A DNA stretch of 64,000 bases from JBDIAG01 sp963835085 (GCA_963835085.1 CAWIED010000004.1:142667-206666); one strand, 5' to 3'. Shown: positions 47,525 through 56,358, numbered from the stretch's first letter. Program-made: numbers and translations. Notes: generated by a model from the sequence alone, not told the origin.

Positions 47525-47833
47525 ATGACCGATCGAGTCGTGATCATCCACAAGGTGGACGATTACCGTCGCTGGAAGCGCCATTTCGACGCGGCCGCAC
47601 ACCTGCGTAAAGCAGGCGGTGAGACGCAATTCGAGGTCCTGCGATCTGTCGATGACCCTGATGTGGTGGTGCACATCGCGTCCTGGTCATCGATCGCGGA
47701 TGCCCGAGCATTCTTCGAGTCGACGGAGGTCCAAGAGATCCGCAGAGTCGCTGGTGTCGAGTCGCCGACCTTCCTGTATCTCAAGCGCGAGGAGTCGGGA
47801 GAACTACCAACGTCAGACAGTTCAGATCTGTGA
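47525..47833 (+). CDS. Small ABM-like (ferredoxin-fold) protein
   Basis: This 102-residue protein, MTDRVVIIHKVDDYRRWKRHFDAAAHLRKAGGE, looks like a dimeric alpha-beta-barrel protein of the antibiotic biosynthesis monooxygenase/EthD kind. VLRSVDDPDVVVHIASWSSIADARAFFES supports this. Such proteins handle small aromatic or quinone-like substrates, but the reaction is not known here. A GGAGGAG site precedes the ATG. It overlaps the GlxA-type regulator by four bases. Confidence 0.78.
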   Translation: MTDRVVIIHKVDDYRRWKRHFDAAAHLRKAGGETQFEVLRSVDDPDVVVHIASWSSIADARAFFESTEVQEIRRVAGVESPTFLYLKREESGELPTSDSSDL

Positions 47834-48837
47834 CCAGGGATGTGTGGTCTGGGACGGCGTTGCGGGTGGGCGTTCTTGCCTATCCTGGTTGTTTCGCCTC
47901 TGAGATCTTTGGAGTCATCGATCTTCTCGCGATGAGCAACCGGGTGGCGGGAGGAGTTGCGCCAGGACCAATGCCGTTCGAGACTCTCGTGGTCTCACCG
48001 AAACGCCAGGTTGAGGCAGCTGGCGGGGTGCGAATCGGCGTGACGGCCATGCGTGACGTCGACGTGTTGGTGGTTCCTGGTTTCGATGCCGATCCGCGCG
48101 GCATCGCGACCATGATCGAAACGCTCACGTCGGAGATTCGCGTTATCGAGGATGTCGGGCGAGCGGGCACTCCGGTTGTCTCCATCTGCGTCGGTGCGTT
48201 TCTCCTCGGCGAGGCGGGCCTGCTTCACGGCCGCTCTGCGACCACCTCCTGGTTGTTCGCCCGCCAGCTCGCGGAGCGATACCCAGCAACCCAGGTACGG
48301 GCGAACGAGCTCGTTGTCAACGATTCCGGAGTCACAACGACCGCCGCATTCAGTGCAATGTATGACTTCGGGCTCGATCTCATCAGGCGTCACTGCGGCC
48401 CGGAAACAGCGCGCAGAACAGCTCGGATCGTGCTCGTCGACGATGCGCGGACGAGCCAGGCGCCATACGTCGACGATGACCTTCTTCCGGCCAGCGGGGC
48501 CACCTTCGCGACCGAGATTCAGTGCTATCTCGATCAGCGGCTCAAGGAGCCTTACCAGTTGAGTGCGCTGGCAGCAGCCTTTCACGTCAGCGACCGCACG
48601 CTCCTGCGCAGATACAGAGCCGAGACTGGCGAGACTCCGCTCGGCTACCTTCAACGCTCGAGGATGCGCAGAGCGCGGCACCTTCTCGAGACGACCGACC
48701 AGACCCTAGGAGCGGTCCATGCCGCAGTTGGATATCGCGATGCGGGTACTTTTTCCGAACTCTTCGATCGACATTTCGGCATGCGACCCGGTGCCTACCG
48801 AAGTGCATTCCGTCGCCAGCGCGCCACGTCGCCATGA
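47830..48837 (+). CDS. GlxA-type transcriptional regulator (DJ-1/PfpI + AraC)
   Basis: This 335-residue protein has an N-terminal DJ-1/PfpI domain (VGVLAYPGCFASEIFGVIDLL; VVSICVGAFLLGEAGLL, with a Cys at the elbow position) and a C-terminal AraC domain (LSALAAAFHVSDRTLLRRYRAETGETPLGYLQRSRMRRARHLLE; VGYRDAGTFSELFDRHFGMRPGAYR). It likely senses a small molecule and controls the dienelactone hydrolase/ABM operon in which it is the last gene. The GTG start overlaps the ABM stop. Confidence 0.9.
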   Translation: MTRDVWSGTALRVGVLAYPGCFASEIFGVIDLLAMSNRVAGGVAPGPMPFETLVVSPKRQVEAAGGVRIGVTAMRDVDVLVVPGFDADPRGIATMIETLTSEIRVIEDVGRAGTPVVSICVGAFLLGEAGLLHGRSATTSWLFARQLAERYPATQVRANELVVNDSGVTTTAAFSAMYDFGLDLIRRHCGPETARRTARIVLVDDARTSQAPYVDDDLLPASGATFATEIQCYLDQRLKEPYQLSALAAAFHVSDRTLLRRYRAETGETPLGYLQRSRMRRARHLLETTDQTLGAVHAAVGYRDAGTFSELFDRHFGMRPGAYRSAFRRQRATSP

Positions 48838-48851
48838 CGGCTTCTCGGCGA

Positions 48852-49910
48852 TCACGGCCTGTCGCTGTTGTCACGGATGGCTCGCGCCGTATCACTGTGC
48901 AGCTCAGGAGGAGCCGGGTTGCAGATCGGCTCGCTCCGGCCGCTGTGCAGCGAGAGGGTGGCCGCCTCGGCGATGGCCTGGGCCTTGAGTCCGTCGTCGA
49001 GCGAAGGGCTGATGGCCTCACCCCGCTCCAGCGCGCCCACGAAGTGCCTCAGCGCCGCGGCGTACGTCGGCTGCACCCGCTCGAACCACCCGGCATGCAG
49101 GCCGTCGTCCACTACTTTGCCCTGTCCGTACCGGGAGACGGCGCCGGCCCGGTGCCGCCGGGCCTCGGCCATGCCCGTCGAGCCGAGCACCTCGATCCGC
49201 TCGTCGTAGCCGTACCCGGTGCGCCGGGTGCAATCGATCTGGACCAGAGCGCCGCCGGGCAGCTTCAGCGTGCAGACCGAGGTGTCCACGTCGTCGTAGT
49301 CGGCCAGCCGAGGCTCGGCCATCGCCGATCCGGTCGCGAAAACCTCCACCGGGTCGAGGCCGGCGATCCAGCGGGCGAGGTCGAAGAAGTGCACCGTCTG
49401 GTCGCGCAACTGGCCGCCGGAAACGGCGATGTACTCCAGTGGTGGCACGGTCGGGCCGCGAGAGGTCAGCTGGATCAGTTCGACGTCACCGATCTCGCCG
49501 CTGTCCACGATCTGCTTGAGCTTGGCGTAGTCGCGGTCGAAACGACGATTGAAGTTCACCATCGCGCGGGCGGATGCGGCGCTGGCATAGCGCACCACCT
49601 CGCTCGCCCGGGTGAGGTCGAGATCGATCGGCTTCTCACAGAGCACGCCGACCCCGGCGTCCACAGCTCGACGCAGGTGCTCGGCATGCGTGTTGGTGGA
49701 CGAGGCCACGAACACCGCATCCACCAGCGTCGGGTCGAAAGCCTCCTGCAGGTTGGTTGCGGCGCGGGCACCGTGCTTGCCGGCCAGGGCGTCAGCGCGG
49801 GTGGCATCCACGTCGTAGACCAAGGTGAACTCCACGCCGGGGTCGGCGGCCAGGTTGGCGGCGTGGACGGAGCCGATGAAGCCCGCGCCGATCAGGGCGA
49901 AACGCTGCAT
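48852..49910 (-). CDS. Gfo/Idh/MocA oxidoreductase, inositol 2-dehydrogenase-like
   Basis: This 352-residue NAD-dependent sugar/polyol dehydrogenase has the Rossmann motif FALIGAGFIGSVHAANL, CEKPIDLDLTRASEV with the catalytic Lys, and GGQLRDQTVHFFDLARW with the His/Asp. It is close in pattern to myo-inositol dehydrogenases, but no other inositol genes are near. I chose ATG at 49908-49910; the frame is open upstream. It converges on the GlxA-type gene, 14 bases apart. Confidence 0.9.
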   Translation of the reverse strand: MQRFALIGAGFIGSVHAANLAADPGVEFTLVYDVDATRADALAGKHGARAATNLQEAFDPTLVDAVFVASSTNTHAEHLRRAVDAGVGVLCEKPIDLDLTRASEVVRYASAASARAMVNFNRRFDRDYAKLKQIVDSGEIGDVELIQLTSRGPTVPPLEYIAVSGGQLRDQTVHFFDLARWIAGLDPVEVFATGSAMAEPRLADYDDVDTSVCTLKLPGGALVQIDCTRRTGYGYDERIEVLGSTGMAEARRHRAGAVSRYGQGKVVDDGLHAGWFERVQPTYAAALRHFVGALERGEAISPSLDDGLKAQAIAEAATLSLHSGRSEPICNPAPPELHSDTARAIRDNSDRP

Positions 49911-50109
49911 GTCAGAGACCAACTTCCGTGGTTGGGCGTGAAGCGCCAGGGTGATCGTTGATGGTGCCGACCATTTTGATTGATGCGGTGTGGCAGGCCT
50001 TTCGGAACGTACCTCTTTGGATGACAGGGACTCCGTACTATTGTGCAGGACGGCAATCATGCAGCCTGACATCGCTAAGGTGCTTCACTGGCGTCAGGAA
50101 GGTGCTGTG

Positions 50110-51276
50110 ATGGCTGCCAAGATGGCATCGAGACCAGAGATCGGCAATTGGCTGGCAGCGCCTGTCAATCGCGCCACCGCGCTAGTTGCCTGCACGGGTA
50201 TGCTCCTTTATTCGCCACAGCTGATTCTCGTGGCCGTGCGAGGCCCGCAACTGTTCTGGCCGTTGAATCTCTGCCTGGGTGTCGTCGTCGCAGGCTGTGT
50301 GGGCTGGCTCGGCTGGTGTGCCTACCACGCCCGGCGCCCCGCATGGCCGGCGCGCGTGCTCGTGGTGACGATGCTCGTGGGGATGCTGCTCTTCGCCTTC
50401 GCCGGAAGCCCCGGCGCAAGCCCTCCCTGGCTGCAGTACGGCGTGCCGGTGGTCGCTGCGCTGTGCGTTATCGGTTGGGAGTCCACCGTTGTCTCTGCCT
50501 CGGCCGGCCTGGTGTTGACTATCGTCTTCGGGCTTGCCTGTCTGAGTCCGGCCTGGGGTTCGCTGTCGCCCGCGGCGGCCTTCGGTCAATCCGCAGCCCT
50601 GTATCCGCTCGTGATCGGATGTTGTGCCTCCGGAATCGGTTTGAACCGATCGCTACACCGGCAGGCGGTCGTCGAGCAGGGTGCGCGCCACTCGGTCGCC
50701 CGAGCAGAGGCCGTGGCGAGCTCCATTCACGCACACAGCTATTGGTCCGGAGTGGTGCACGATCATGTTCTGGCTGTCCTGACGCGTGCGATGTCGATGG
50801 AGGGCGATGCCGGAGTCGATCAGCTCCGGCGCGAGGCGATCGAGGCGCGGCGCCGGCTCACCCAATCCCCCGAGGAATTGCCCGCCCGGCTCGGCGATGT
50901 GGCCCAATGGCTGGCGGAGGCCGTGGGCGACATCCTGCCCACCGTCCAGATGCGTGAGGAGCTCGCCGACAGGAGCCTTCTCCTGCCGGGCGAGGTGGCG
51001 GCCGCGCTCTTGGCCGCCAGCGTCGAGGCGTTGCGCAACGTCGCCCGGCATGCCGATCCTGCCGGAGCCGCCGTCTCGATGCGGCACGATGCCACCGGCA
51101 TCGCGATCGTGGTGCGCGACCGGGGGCCCGGATTCGATCCGCTGACGGTGCCGCCCAGCAGATTGGGTTTGCGCGTGGCAGTGGCGGAGCGGCTGGAGGC
51201 TGTCGGCGGCAGAGGTACGTGGCGGTCCCGACGGGGTCAAAGCACCGTGGTGGTTCTGAGCTGGCCTACTCCGTGA
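50110..51276 (+). CDS. Membrane histidine kinase of a NarL-type system
   Basis: This protein of about 388 residues has five to six N-terminal membrane helices (residues 15-180). SGVVHDHVLAVLTRAMSMEG follows, with a His at 217 as the likely phosphorylation site. The ATPase domain shows EALRNVARHADPAGAAV (N-box), VVRDRGPGFDP (G1) and LGLRVAVAERLEAVGGRG (G2). The H-box is unusual for HisKA_3 kinases. ATG 50110 follows GGAAGG; longer starts (50059, 49990) are in frame. It is the first gene of a three-gene signalling operon. Confidence 0.87.
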   Translation: MAAKMASRPEIGNWLAAPVNRATALVACTGMLLYSPQLILVAVRGPQLFWPLNLCLGVVVAGCVGWLGWCAYHARRPAWPARVLVVTMLVGMLLFAFAGSPGASPPWLQYGVPVVAALCVIGWESTVVSASAGLVLTIVFGLACLSPAWGSLSPAAAFGQSAALYPLVIGCCASGIGLNRSLHRQAVVEQGARHSVARAEAVASSIHAHSYWSGVVHDHVLAVLTRAMSMEGDAGVDQLRREAIEARRRLTQSPEELPARLGDVAQWLAEAVGDILPTVQMREELADRSLLLPGEVAAALLAASVEALRNVARHADPAGAAVSMRHDATGIAIVVRDRGPGFDPLTVPPSRLGLRVAVAERLEAVGGRGTWRSRRGQSTVVVLSWPTP

Positions 51277-51295
51277 AGATCCGAGGTTCAGCCAC

Positions 51296-52645
51296 ATGAT
51301 CATCCGGCAGCTGCTGCCCCGCCATCTGACCACCCCCACCGCCATCTTCGTCGGCGGTTACGTCTGGCTGCTGAACCAGCTGGTGCAGGGCGTCAGCAGG
51401 ATGCCCTCGCTGCACCACCCGGAGCTGGCCGTCTGCAGCGCCCTGCTGCTGCTGGCGGCCACCGGTCGGGCCGCCGACGTGTTGGTCGGGTTCGCCGCAC
51501 CGCATTCGGGCTGGGAAATCGCCGCGCTGACCGCGGTGCCGAGTGTGGCCGCGCTGCTCGTGTTGCCCTTCACGCCTGCACACGCCGTGGCCGCGGTCGG
51601 CGGCTGGAGCGTATCCGCAGCGCTGCCGCTGATCGCCACCCTCGCCGCACGCTGGGGGCTGCCGCTGGCCCTGGTCAGCGGCGTGCCCGTGGGCGTGATC
51701 GTGGCCGCCGTCGTTGCCCACAATGGGAGCGTGGCGTGGCCGGAGCTGGCCGAGCTGCTGTATAACGTCGTGCCGCTGCTGATCTGGCCGATCGCGTCGT
51801 TCATCTTCGTCCGGGTTCTGGGGGCGCAGCGACGCGACAGTGCTGCCCTGCAAGACACCCAGGCCATGGCCGACCTGCGCCGGCAAGGAGACGTTCGGGT
51901 TCTCGACGATCTGCCCCAGCGCTTGCTCGAACGAGTGGGCCCCGCCCTGGACGAGCTGGCCGCCGGCAACCCGATGACGAGCGAACTGCGTGCCCGCTGC
52001 CGGGTGCTGGAGCGGCAGGTGCGCCTGCAGATCGCCACCCGTCGCCTGCTCAACGACGCCGACCGGGAACTGCTTGAGAGGTTGCTCGCCGCCGGCTGGC
52101 AGTTCTCGATCACCGACGAGGCCCCCTTGCAGCTTGATGACGTAGACATCCACACGGCCCAGCGGCTGTGCCGCACCCTCCTCGATCTCTGCGCACGGTA
52201 CGAGACCGGGTCAGTGACCGTGCGGCTCACCGGCATCGGCGCACGGCTGCTCACGGTCGTGGTCAGTGGTCCCGCGGCGGCCGAGGCGGCTGTGTCACTG
52301 GCCGCCGACGCCGATGTCGAGGTGCTCGATGACGAGCTGTTGGCTCAGGTCTTCACGGCCGACAGCGGTCTGCTGCGGGCGGCGACCGGTTCTGACCCTG
52401 GCCGCCTGGCGGGCTCGTACCCGTCGCTGTCGGCCCACGACGACGGGGCTTACGACGACGGGACTTATGAGGACGGGGCTTACGAGGATGAGGCTTTCGA
52501 CGACGGGGCTTACGACGGCGGAACTCACCGCGACGGAACTCACCGCGCTGGGGCCCGGCAGGGGACTCAGGACTGGGCGCCGGGCGAGATGCCGCACATC
52601 GACACGGCTCCGGCTATGCCGAGGATGAGAGGTGAGATCGGATGA
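51296..52645 (+). CDS. Kinase-like membrane protein with acidic repeat tail
   Basis: This 449-residue protein has about five membrane helices in residues 15-180. A cytoplasmic part follows whose shape recalls a degenerate histidine kinase (LLNDADRELLERLLAAGWQFSI), but no phosphorylatable H-box or ATP motifs are visible. Residues about 381-420 are repeats of (D/E)DG(A/T)Y followed by GGTHRDGTHRAG. It lies 19 bases after the kinase gene, and its stop overlaps the regulator ATG, so the three are co-translated. It may be a partner or antagonist of the kinase; this is inferred. Confidence 0.72.
   Translation: MIIRQLLPRHLTTPTAIFVGGYVWLLNQLVQGVSRMPSLHHPELAVCSALLLLAATGRAADVLVGFAAPHSGWEIAALTAVPSVAALLVLPFTPAHAVAAVGGWSVSAALPLIATLAARWGLPLALVSGVPVGVIVAAVVAHNGSVAWPELAELLYNVVPLLIWPIASFIFVRVLGAQRRDSAALQDTQAMADLRRQGDVRVLDDLPQRLLERVGPALDELAAGNPMTSELRARCRVLERQVRLQIATRRLLNDADRELLERLLAAGWQFSITDEAPLQLDDVDIHTAQRLCRTLLDLCARYETGSVTVRLTGIGARLLTVVVSGPAAAEAAVSLAADADVEVLDDELLAQVFTADSGLLRAATGSDPGRLAGSYPSLSAHDDGAYDDGTYEDGAYEDEAFDDGAYDGGTHRDGTHRAGARQGTQDWAPGEMPHIDTAPAMPRMRGEIG
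52438..52557 (+). repeat. 15-base coding repeat (GACGACGGGGCTTAC type)
   Basis: About eight imperfect 15-base units code for the (D/E)DG(A/T)Y and (G/D)GTHR repeats at the C-terminus of the kinase-like protein. The period is a multiple of three, so copy number can change without frame loss. Confidence 0.85.
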
Positions 52646-53265
52646 AGACCAGAGTCGGGTGCGTCGACGATCATCCCGCGCTGCTCATGGGGCTGCAGGC
52701 ATTGCTGGGCGGCACCGCCGATGTGGAGTTCGTGGGCACCGCGCTGACGGTGGCCGAGCTGCTGGCCGAGGTGGCGCCCGACGTGGTGCTGCTCGACCTA
52801 CGGCTGGACGACGGGTCGTCGCCGGCAGTCAACGTCCAGGCACTCATGACGGCGGGGGCAAAGGTCGTCGTCTACACCGAGGGGCCCAATTCACGGCAGT
52901 GCCGGCAGGCGTTGTCGGCAGGTGCGCTGGCGGTGGTGAGCAAGGCTGACCCCACCTCCGTCCTGCTCGACGTTCTGCGTGATGCGGCGCTCGGCCTCAC
53001 GCAACCCACCACAGCCTTGGCCCAGGCGCTCGAGACCGATCAGTGCCTGGCGCCGGCTCTGTCCGAACGCGAACGCGAGGCCTTGCGCCTGTACGCGGCC
53101 AACCTGCCTGCGAAGTCGGTCGCCAGGCGGATGGGGGTATCGGAAGGCACGGTCAAGGTGTATCTGCGCCGGGTGCGCTCCAAATACCAGGCGCTCAACC
53201 GTCCGGCGGCCACGAAGCTCGACCTCTACCGTCGCGCCGTCGAAGACGGCATCGTCGCCGAGTGA
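52642..53265 (+). CDS. NarL/LuxR-type response regulator
   Basis: This 207-residue protein has a receiver domain (Asp9/Asp10, phosphoryl site Asp52 in VVLLDLRLDDG, Lys in VVSKAD) and a LuxR-type HTH (LSEREREALRLYAANLPAKSVARRMGVSEGTVKVYLRRVRSKY). It would be phosphorylated by the kinase two genes upstream and act on unknown promoters. The ATG overlaps the stop of the kinase-like gene by four bases. Confidence 0.94.
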   Translation: MKTRVGCVDDHPALLMGLQALLGGTADVEFVGTALTVAELLAEVAPDVVLLDLRLDDGSSPAVNVQALMTAGAKVVVYTEGPNSRQCRQALSAGALAVVSKADPTSVLLDVLRDAALGLTQPTTALAQALETDQCLAPALSEREREALRLYAANLPAKSVARRMGVSEGTVKVYLRRVRSKYQALNRPAATKLDLYRRAVEDGIVAE

Positions 53266-53297
53266 GGCTGGCGGGCGAGCAAGGGTCACGCGCCCAC

Positions 53298-53362
53298 CTG
53301 TCGCGTTCTTCGCCCATTCGTCGCCAACCTGGTGACATCCCGACGAACAACGTCACAGTTCG
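53298..53362. repeat. 65-base element, copy 2 (CTGTCGCGTT ... AACGTCACAG)
   Basis: It starts CTGTCGCGTTCTTCGCCCA and ends CATCCCGACGAACAACGTCACAGTTCG, in the same length and order as the copy at 22709-22773. It lies between the response regulator and pdxS. The rest of the gap to 53505 shows only an AGAAGG ribosome site. Confidence 0.85.
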
Positions 53363-53505
53363 CCGACCTCGGGCCGTCCAGTCCAGGCCCTCCGGTGGTC
53401 AGCTGGGCCAGTCCGGGCGCTTAGGACCCATCTGGGATCGACGCCTAAGATCGAGGTGATGTCAGTCGTCTGCGGTAGGCGGCTCCCCAGTGAAGAAGGC
53501 CCATC

Positions 53506-54420
53506 GTGTCCAGTTCTGAAGTTCCCGTCTCGCCCGCCACAGTCACCGGCACCTCCCGGGTCAAGCGCGGCATGGCCGACATGCTCAAGGGCGGCGTGAT
53601 CATGGACGTCGTCACCGCCGAGCAGGCCAAGATCGCCGAAGACGCCGGTGCCGTCGCCGTGATGGCGCTGGAGCGGGTGCCCGCCGACATCCGCGCGCAG
53701 GGCGGGGTCTCGCGGATGAGCGACCCCGACATGATCGACGGCATCATCGAGGCGGTATCGATCCCGGTGATGGCCAAGGCGCGGATCGGCCACTTCGTGG
53801 AGGCCCAGGTATTGCAGTCCCTCGGCGTCGACTACATCGACGAATCCGAGGTGCTCACCCCGGCCGACTACGCCAACCACATCGACAAGTGGGCCTTCAC
53901 CGTGCCGTTCGTGTGCGGCGCCACCAACCTGGGCGAGGCCCTGCGGCGAATCACCGAAGGTGCGGCGATGATCCGCTCCAAGGGTGAGGCCGGCACCGGC
54001 GACGTCTCCAACGCCACCACCCACATGCGCAAGATCCGTTCGGAGATAGCGCGTTTGACGTCGATGAGCCCCGACGAGCTGTACGTCGCCGCCAAGGAGT
54101 TGCAGGCGCCGTACGACCTGGTGGCCGAAGTGGCCTCCGTCGGCAAGCTTCCCGTGGTGCTCTTCACCGCCGGCGGCATCGCCACCCCGGCCGACGCCGC
54201 GATGATGATGCAGCTGGGCGCCGAGGGCGTGTTCGTGGGCTCCGGAATCTTCAAGTCGGGCAACCCGGCCGAGCGGGCGAGCGCCATCGTGCAGGCCACC
54301 ACCTACTACGACGACCCGGACGTCATCGCCAAGGTCTCTCGCGGCCTCGGAGAAGCGATGGTCGGCATCAATGTCGAGCAGATTGCGCAGCCACATAGGC
54401 TGGCGGAGCGAGGCTGGTAA
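53506..54420 (+). CDS. pdxS: Pyridoxal 5'-phosphate synthase subunit PdxS
   Basis: This 304-residue TIM-barrel enzyme makes PLP from ribose-5-phosphate, glyceraldehyde-3-phosphate and ammonia supplied by PdxT. GTSRVKRGMADMLKGGVIMDVV, MALERVPADIRAQGGVSRMSDP, GEAGTGDVSNATTHMRKIR and FTAGGIATPADAAMMMQLGAEGVFVGSGIF are all intact. The GTG start follows GAAGAAGG. Normally pdxT is next to it; here 1.9 kb of remnants and a GNAT gene intervene. Confidence 0.97.
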   Translation: MSSSEVPVSPATVTGTSRVKRGMADMLKGGVIMDVVTAEQAKIAEDAGAVAVMALERVPADIRAQGGVSRMSDPDMIDGIIEAVSIPVMAKARIGHFVEAQVLQSLGVDYIDESEVLTPADYANHIDKWAFTVPFVCGATNLGEALRRITEGAAMIRSKGEAGTGDVSNATTHMRKIRSEIARLTSMSPDELYVAAKELQAPYDLVAEVASVGKLPVVLFTAGGIATPADAAMMMQLGAEGVFVGSGIFKSGNPAERASAIVQATTYYDDPDVIAKVSRGLGEAMVGINVEQIAQPHRLAERGW

Positions 54421-54500
54421 TCGCAAGAGTCCTGGTCAGAGGCGGGATCGGCCACGTACGTAATTGCTCTGTGCACCAACGTCCCCATCGGGAGTCGTGC

Positions 54501-54849
54501 GTGAACGTGTCCCAACTCATCAGCGATGTCAGTGCGGCGCTCGGCTTCGAGAACGCCCAGCCCCTCACACGGGGCGGCCAGAAGCTCGTCCTGAAGGGAA
54601 CTCTCAGCGGCGCGCCGGCGGTCGCGAAGATCGTCCTCGTGTCGCCAGGGCCCTAACGGCGATATCACCCTGCCGAGTACGACCGCAGGCTCGTCGAGCA
54701 GCAGGCACCCGGCATCGCGACCCTGGTGCAAGGTCTCTCCGCGGAACTGCGAAGTCGTCGACACCTGCCTGAGCCGCCAGCCCGCGAGGCGCTACCTGGA
54801 CGGCGCTGAGTTCAAGTTGGCGCTGGACAGCCAGGCAGGCGGACGATGA
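54501..54849 (+). pseudogene. Remnant of a kinase-like gene
   Basis: GTG 54501 opens VNVSQLISDVSAALGFENAQPLTRGGQKLVLKGTLSGAPAVAKIV, which looks like the glycine loop and VAK strand of a protein-kinase-like fold, then stops at 54656. Pieces in other frames continue (AEYDRRLVEQQAPGIATLV, about 54678-54734). The last piece, ARRYLDGAEFKLALDSQAGGR, ends at TGA 54847-54849, overlapping the next ATG by four bases. The kinase catalytic loop is gone, so it is internally deleted and frameshifted. Confidence 0.55.
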
Positions 54850-55265
54850 GCGGCGTCCTGATCCACGACGGCCGCCGCAGCGGCCACTGTAAGTGGTGCG
54901 TCGAAGCAATCTCCGGCGGCTTCGCAGACGGCGTGGTGCTCAACCCGTTCGCCACCCCGCGGGTCGCTGAGCCGCGGCACCCGAGCGCGTCGGATGTCGC
55001 CCAGGACGTGCGCGGTGCAAAGGGCGAGGTGATCTCCGATCCCATGACCCACGCGCTCTTCCTGCCCGGGACGAACAGGCGCGACTTCTACGACGCGTGG
55101 GAGCTATGGGGCCCCGCAGGCGCGGACCTCGAGGGTCCTGCGCACCAGTTGGCGCACATCGAACGCGTCTTCGACCGGCAGGGCCAGATCGGCGCGCCGC
55201 ACCTGGCCCCGACGCTCCAGATCCGGTCGCCGCAGTCGCCTGACGCCACAGCATCCTTCGAATGA
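54846..55265 (+). CDS. Hypothetical protein, partner of the kinase-like remnant, likely truncated
   Basis: This 139-residue frame, MSGVLIHDGRRSGHCKWCVEAISGGFADGVVLNPFATPR onward, shows no family I can name. Its sequence is well composed (no low complexity), has RQGQIGAPHLAPTLQIRSPQSP near the end, and stops abruptly, suggesting the N-terminal part of a longer protein. It overlaps the remnant before it by ATGA, so the two were once an operon. Confidence 0.5.
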   Translation: MSGVLIHDGRRSGHCKWCVEAISGGFADGVVLNPFATPRVAEPRHPSASDVAQDVRGAKGEVISDPMTHALFLPGTNRRDFYDAWELWGPAGADLEGPAHQLAHIERVFDRQGQIGAPHLAPTLQIRSPQSPDATASFE

Positions 55266-55318
55266 TCCGTACTCGCTGTTGCGGTCCGCCTCAACCTACC
55301 GAGTCGACTCTCTTGTTC

Positions 55319-55563
55319 ATGCCTGGGCATCCTCCACGGCAGGAGACCGAGTCGAATCACGAGCCCCGGTACGACGCGGAACCGGTCGCGACCGGCTGGC
55401 ATGCCGTGGTCTATGTTGCCACCGGCGAACTCCGCATTGATCGGGAAGACGGCAGGGATGACCTTGCCGTCGGCGGCCACTGCGTTTCCCTAGCGATCAA
55501 CGTTTCTCTTACATCAACATCGGCGAGACCCTCGTGCAGTTCGTCCGCATCGTTACCGCCTGA
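55319..55563 (+). pseudogene. Short gene remnant, frameshifted
   Basis: ATG 55319 gives EPVATGWHAVVYVATGELRIDREDGRDDLAVGG, and a switch of frame near 55490 would continue DQRFSYINIGETLVQFVRIVTA to TGA 55561-55563. The two pieces read like parts of one small protein, which I do not recognise. With the remnants before it, it fills the stretch between pdxS and the GNAT gene. Confidence 0.3.
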
Positions 55564-55585
55564 CCTGTAACACCGAGGAGATCCG

Positions 55586-56170
55586 ATGAAGGTCGTCACC
55601 ACCACCCTGCATATGCTCAAACAGCCACAGGGGGAACCTCGCCCGTTCTCCGACGATGTGCGCTTAGACCGGGCGGCGGCCCTCTCGCCGGAGTACGCCC
55701 GCTTCCTCTATGGCTTGGTCGGCGGGCCCTGGTACTGGACCGAGCGACTGGGGTGGACGCGGCAGCAGTGGGTCGACGAACTCGCCGAGCCGGGGACCGA
55801 GTTCTGGATCCTGTACGGCGACGGCAACCCACTCGGGTACGTCCACCTGCACCCACAGCCTGCCAAAAACGGAACCGAGGTTGAGATCCGCTATTTCGGT
55901 CTAGCCGAGGCGGCGATCGGCCGCGGGCTCGGAGGACGGTTGCTCGAACACGGCATCCGCGCCGCGTGGACCCTTCCCGAACGCACCAGCATCGCCACCG
56001 TGTCACGGGTGTGGGTGCACACCTGCACCCTCGACGGACCCGCCGCGCTCGCGAACTACCAGGCTCGCGGGTTCGTCATCACCGGCACCGAGGAAACCGA
56101 CGATGACCTCCCCGAACGACCGATCGGATCATGGGCTTCCACGGGTGGCCCGGCTCCGCGCCCCGCGTGA
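55586..56170 (+). CDS. GNAT family N-acetyltransferase
   Basis: This 194-residue acetyltransferase has FWILYGDGNPLGYVHLHPQ (central strands), EIRYFGLAEAAIGRGLGGRLLEHGIRAAW with the acetyl-CoA loop, and VWVHTCTLDGPAALANYQARGFVITGTEE. The substrate is unknown. A CGAGGAG ribosome site precedes the ATG. It lies between pdxS and pdxT and ends about 90 bases before a strong hairpin. Confidence 0.88.
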   Translation: MKVVTTTLHMLKQPQGEPRPFSDDVRLDRAAALSPEYARFLYGLVGGPWYWTERLGWTRQQWVDELAEPGTEFWILYGDGNPLGYVHLHPQPAKNGTEVEIRYFGLAEAAIGRGLGGRLLEHGIRAAWTLPERTSIATVSRVWVHTCTLDGPAALANYQARGFVITGTEETDDDLPERPIGSWASTGGPAPRPA

Positions 56171-56261
56171 GGGTCACACGTGACGCCAGCGTCAAGGACC
56201 TCCCGCAGCCTCACCGGCTCGCCGAGCCGCGGTTGGTGATCTCGACCGGATCGTCGCCCCC

Positions 56262-56298
56262 GCTGCGCCCCCGCTGTAAACGACAGCGGGGGCGCAGC
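56262..56298. terminator. Perfect 16-bp hairpin between the GNAT gene and pdxT
   Basis: GCTGCGCCCCCGCTGT pairs exactly with ACAGCGGGGGCGCAGC across a five-base loop AAACG. No T-run follows on either strand. It lies about 60 bases before the pdxT start and would stop or slow transcription from the GNAT gene. Confidence 0.7.
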
Positions 56299-56358
56299 TG
56301 CGAGGTGCCTAACCTTGCCCTGCGCGGCCGGGGTGCGGGCAGCCACTACGATCCCGTG

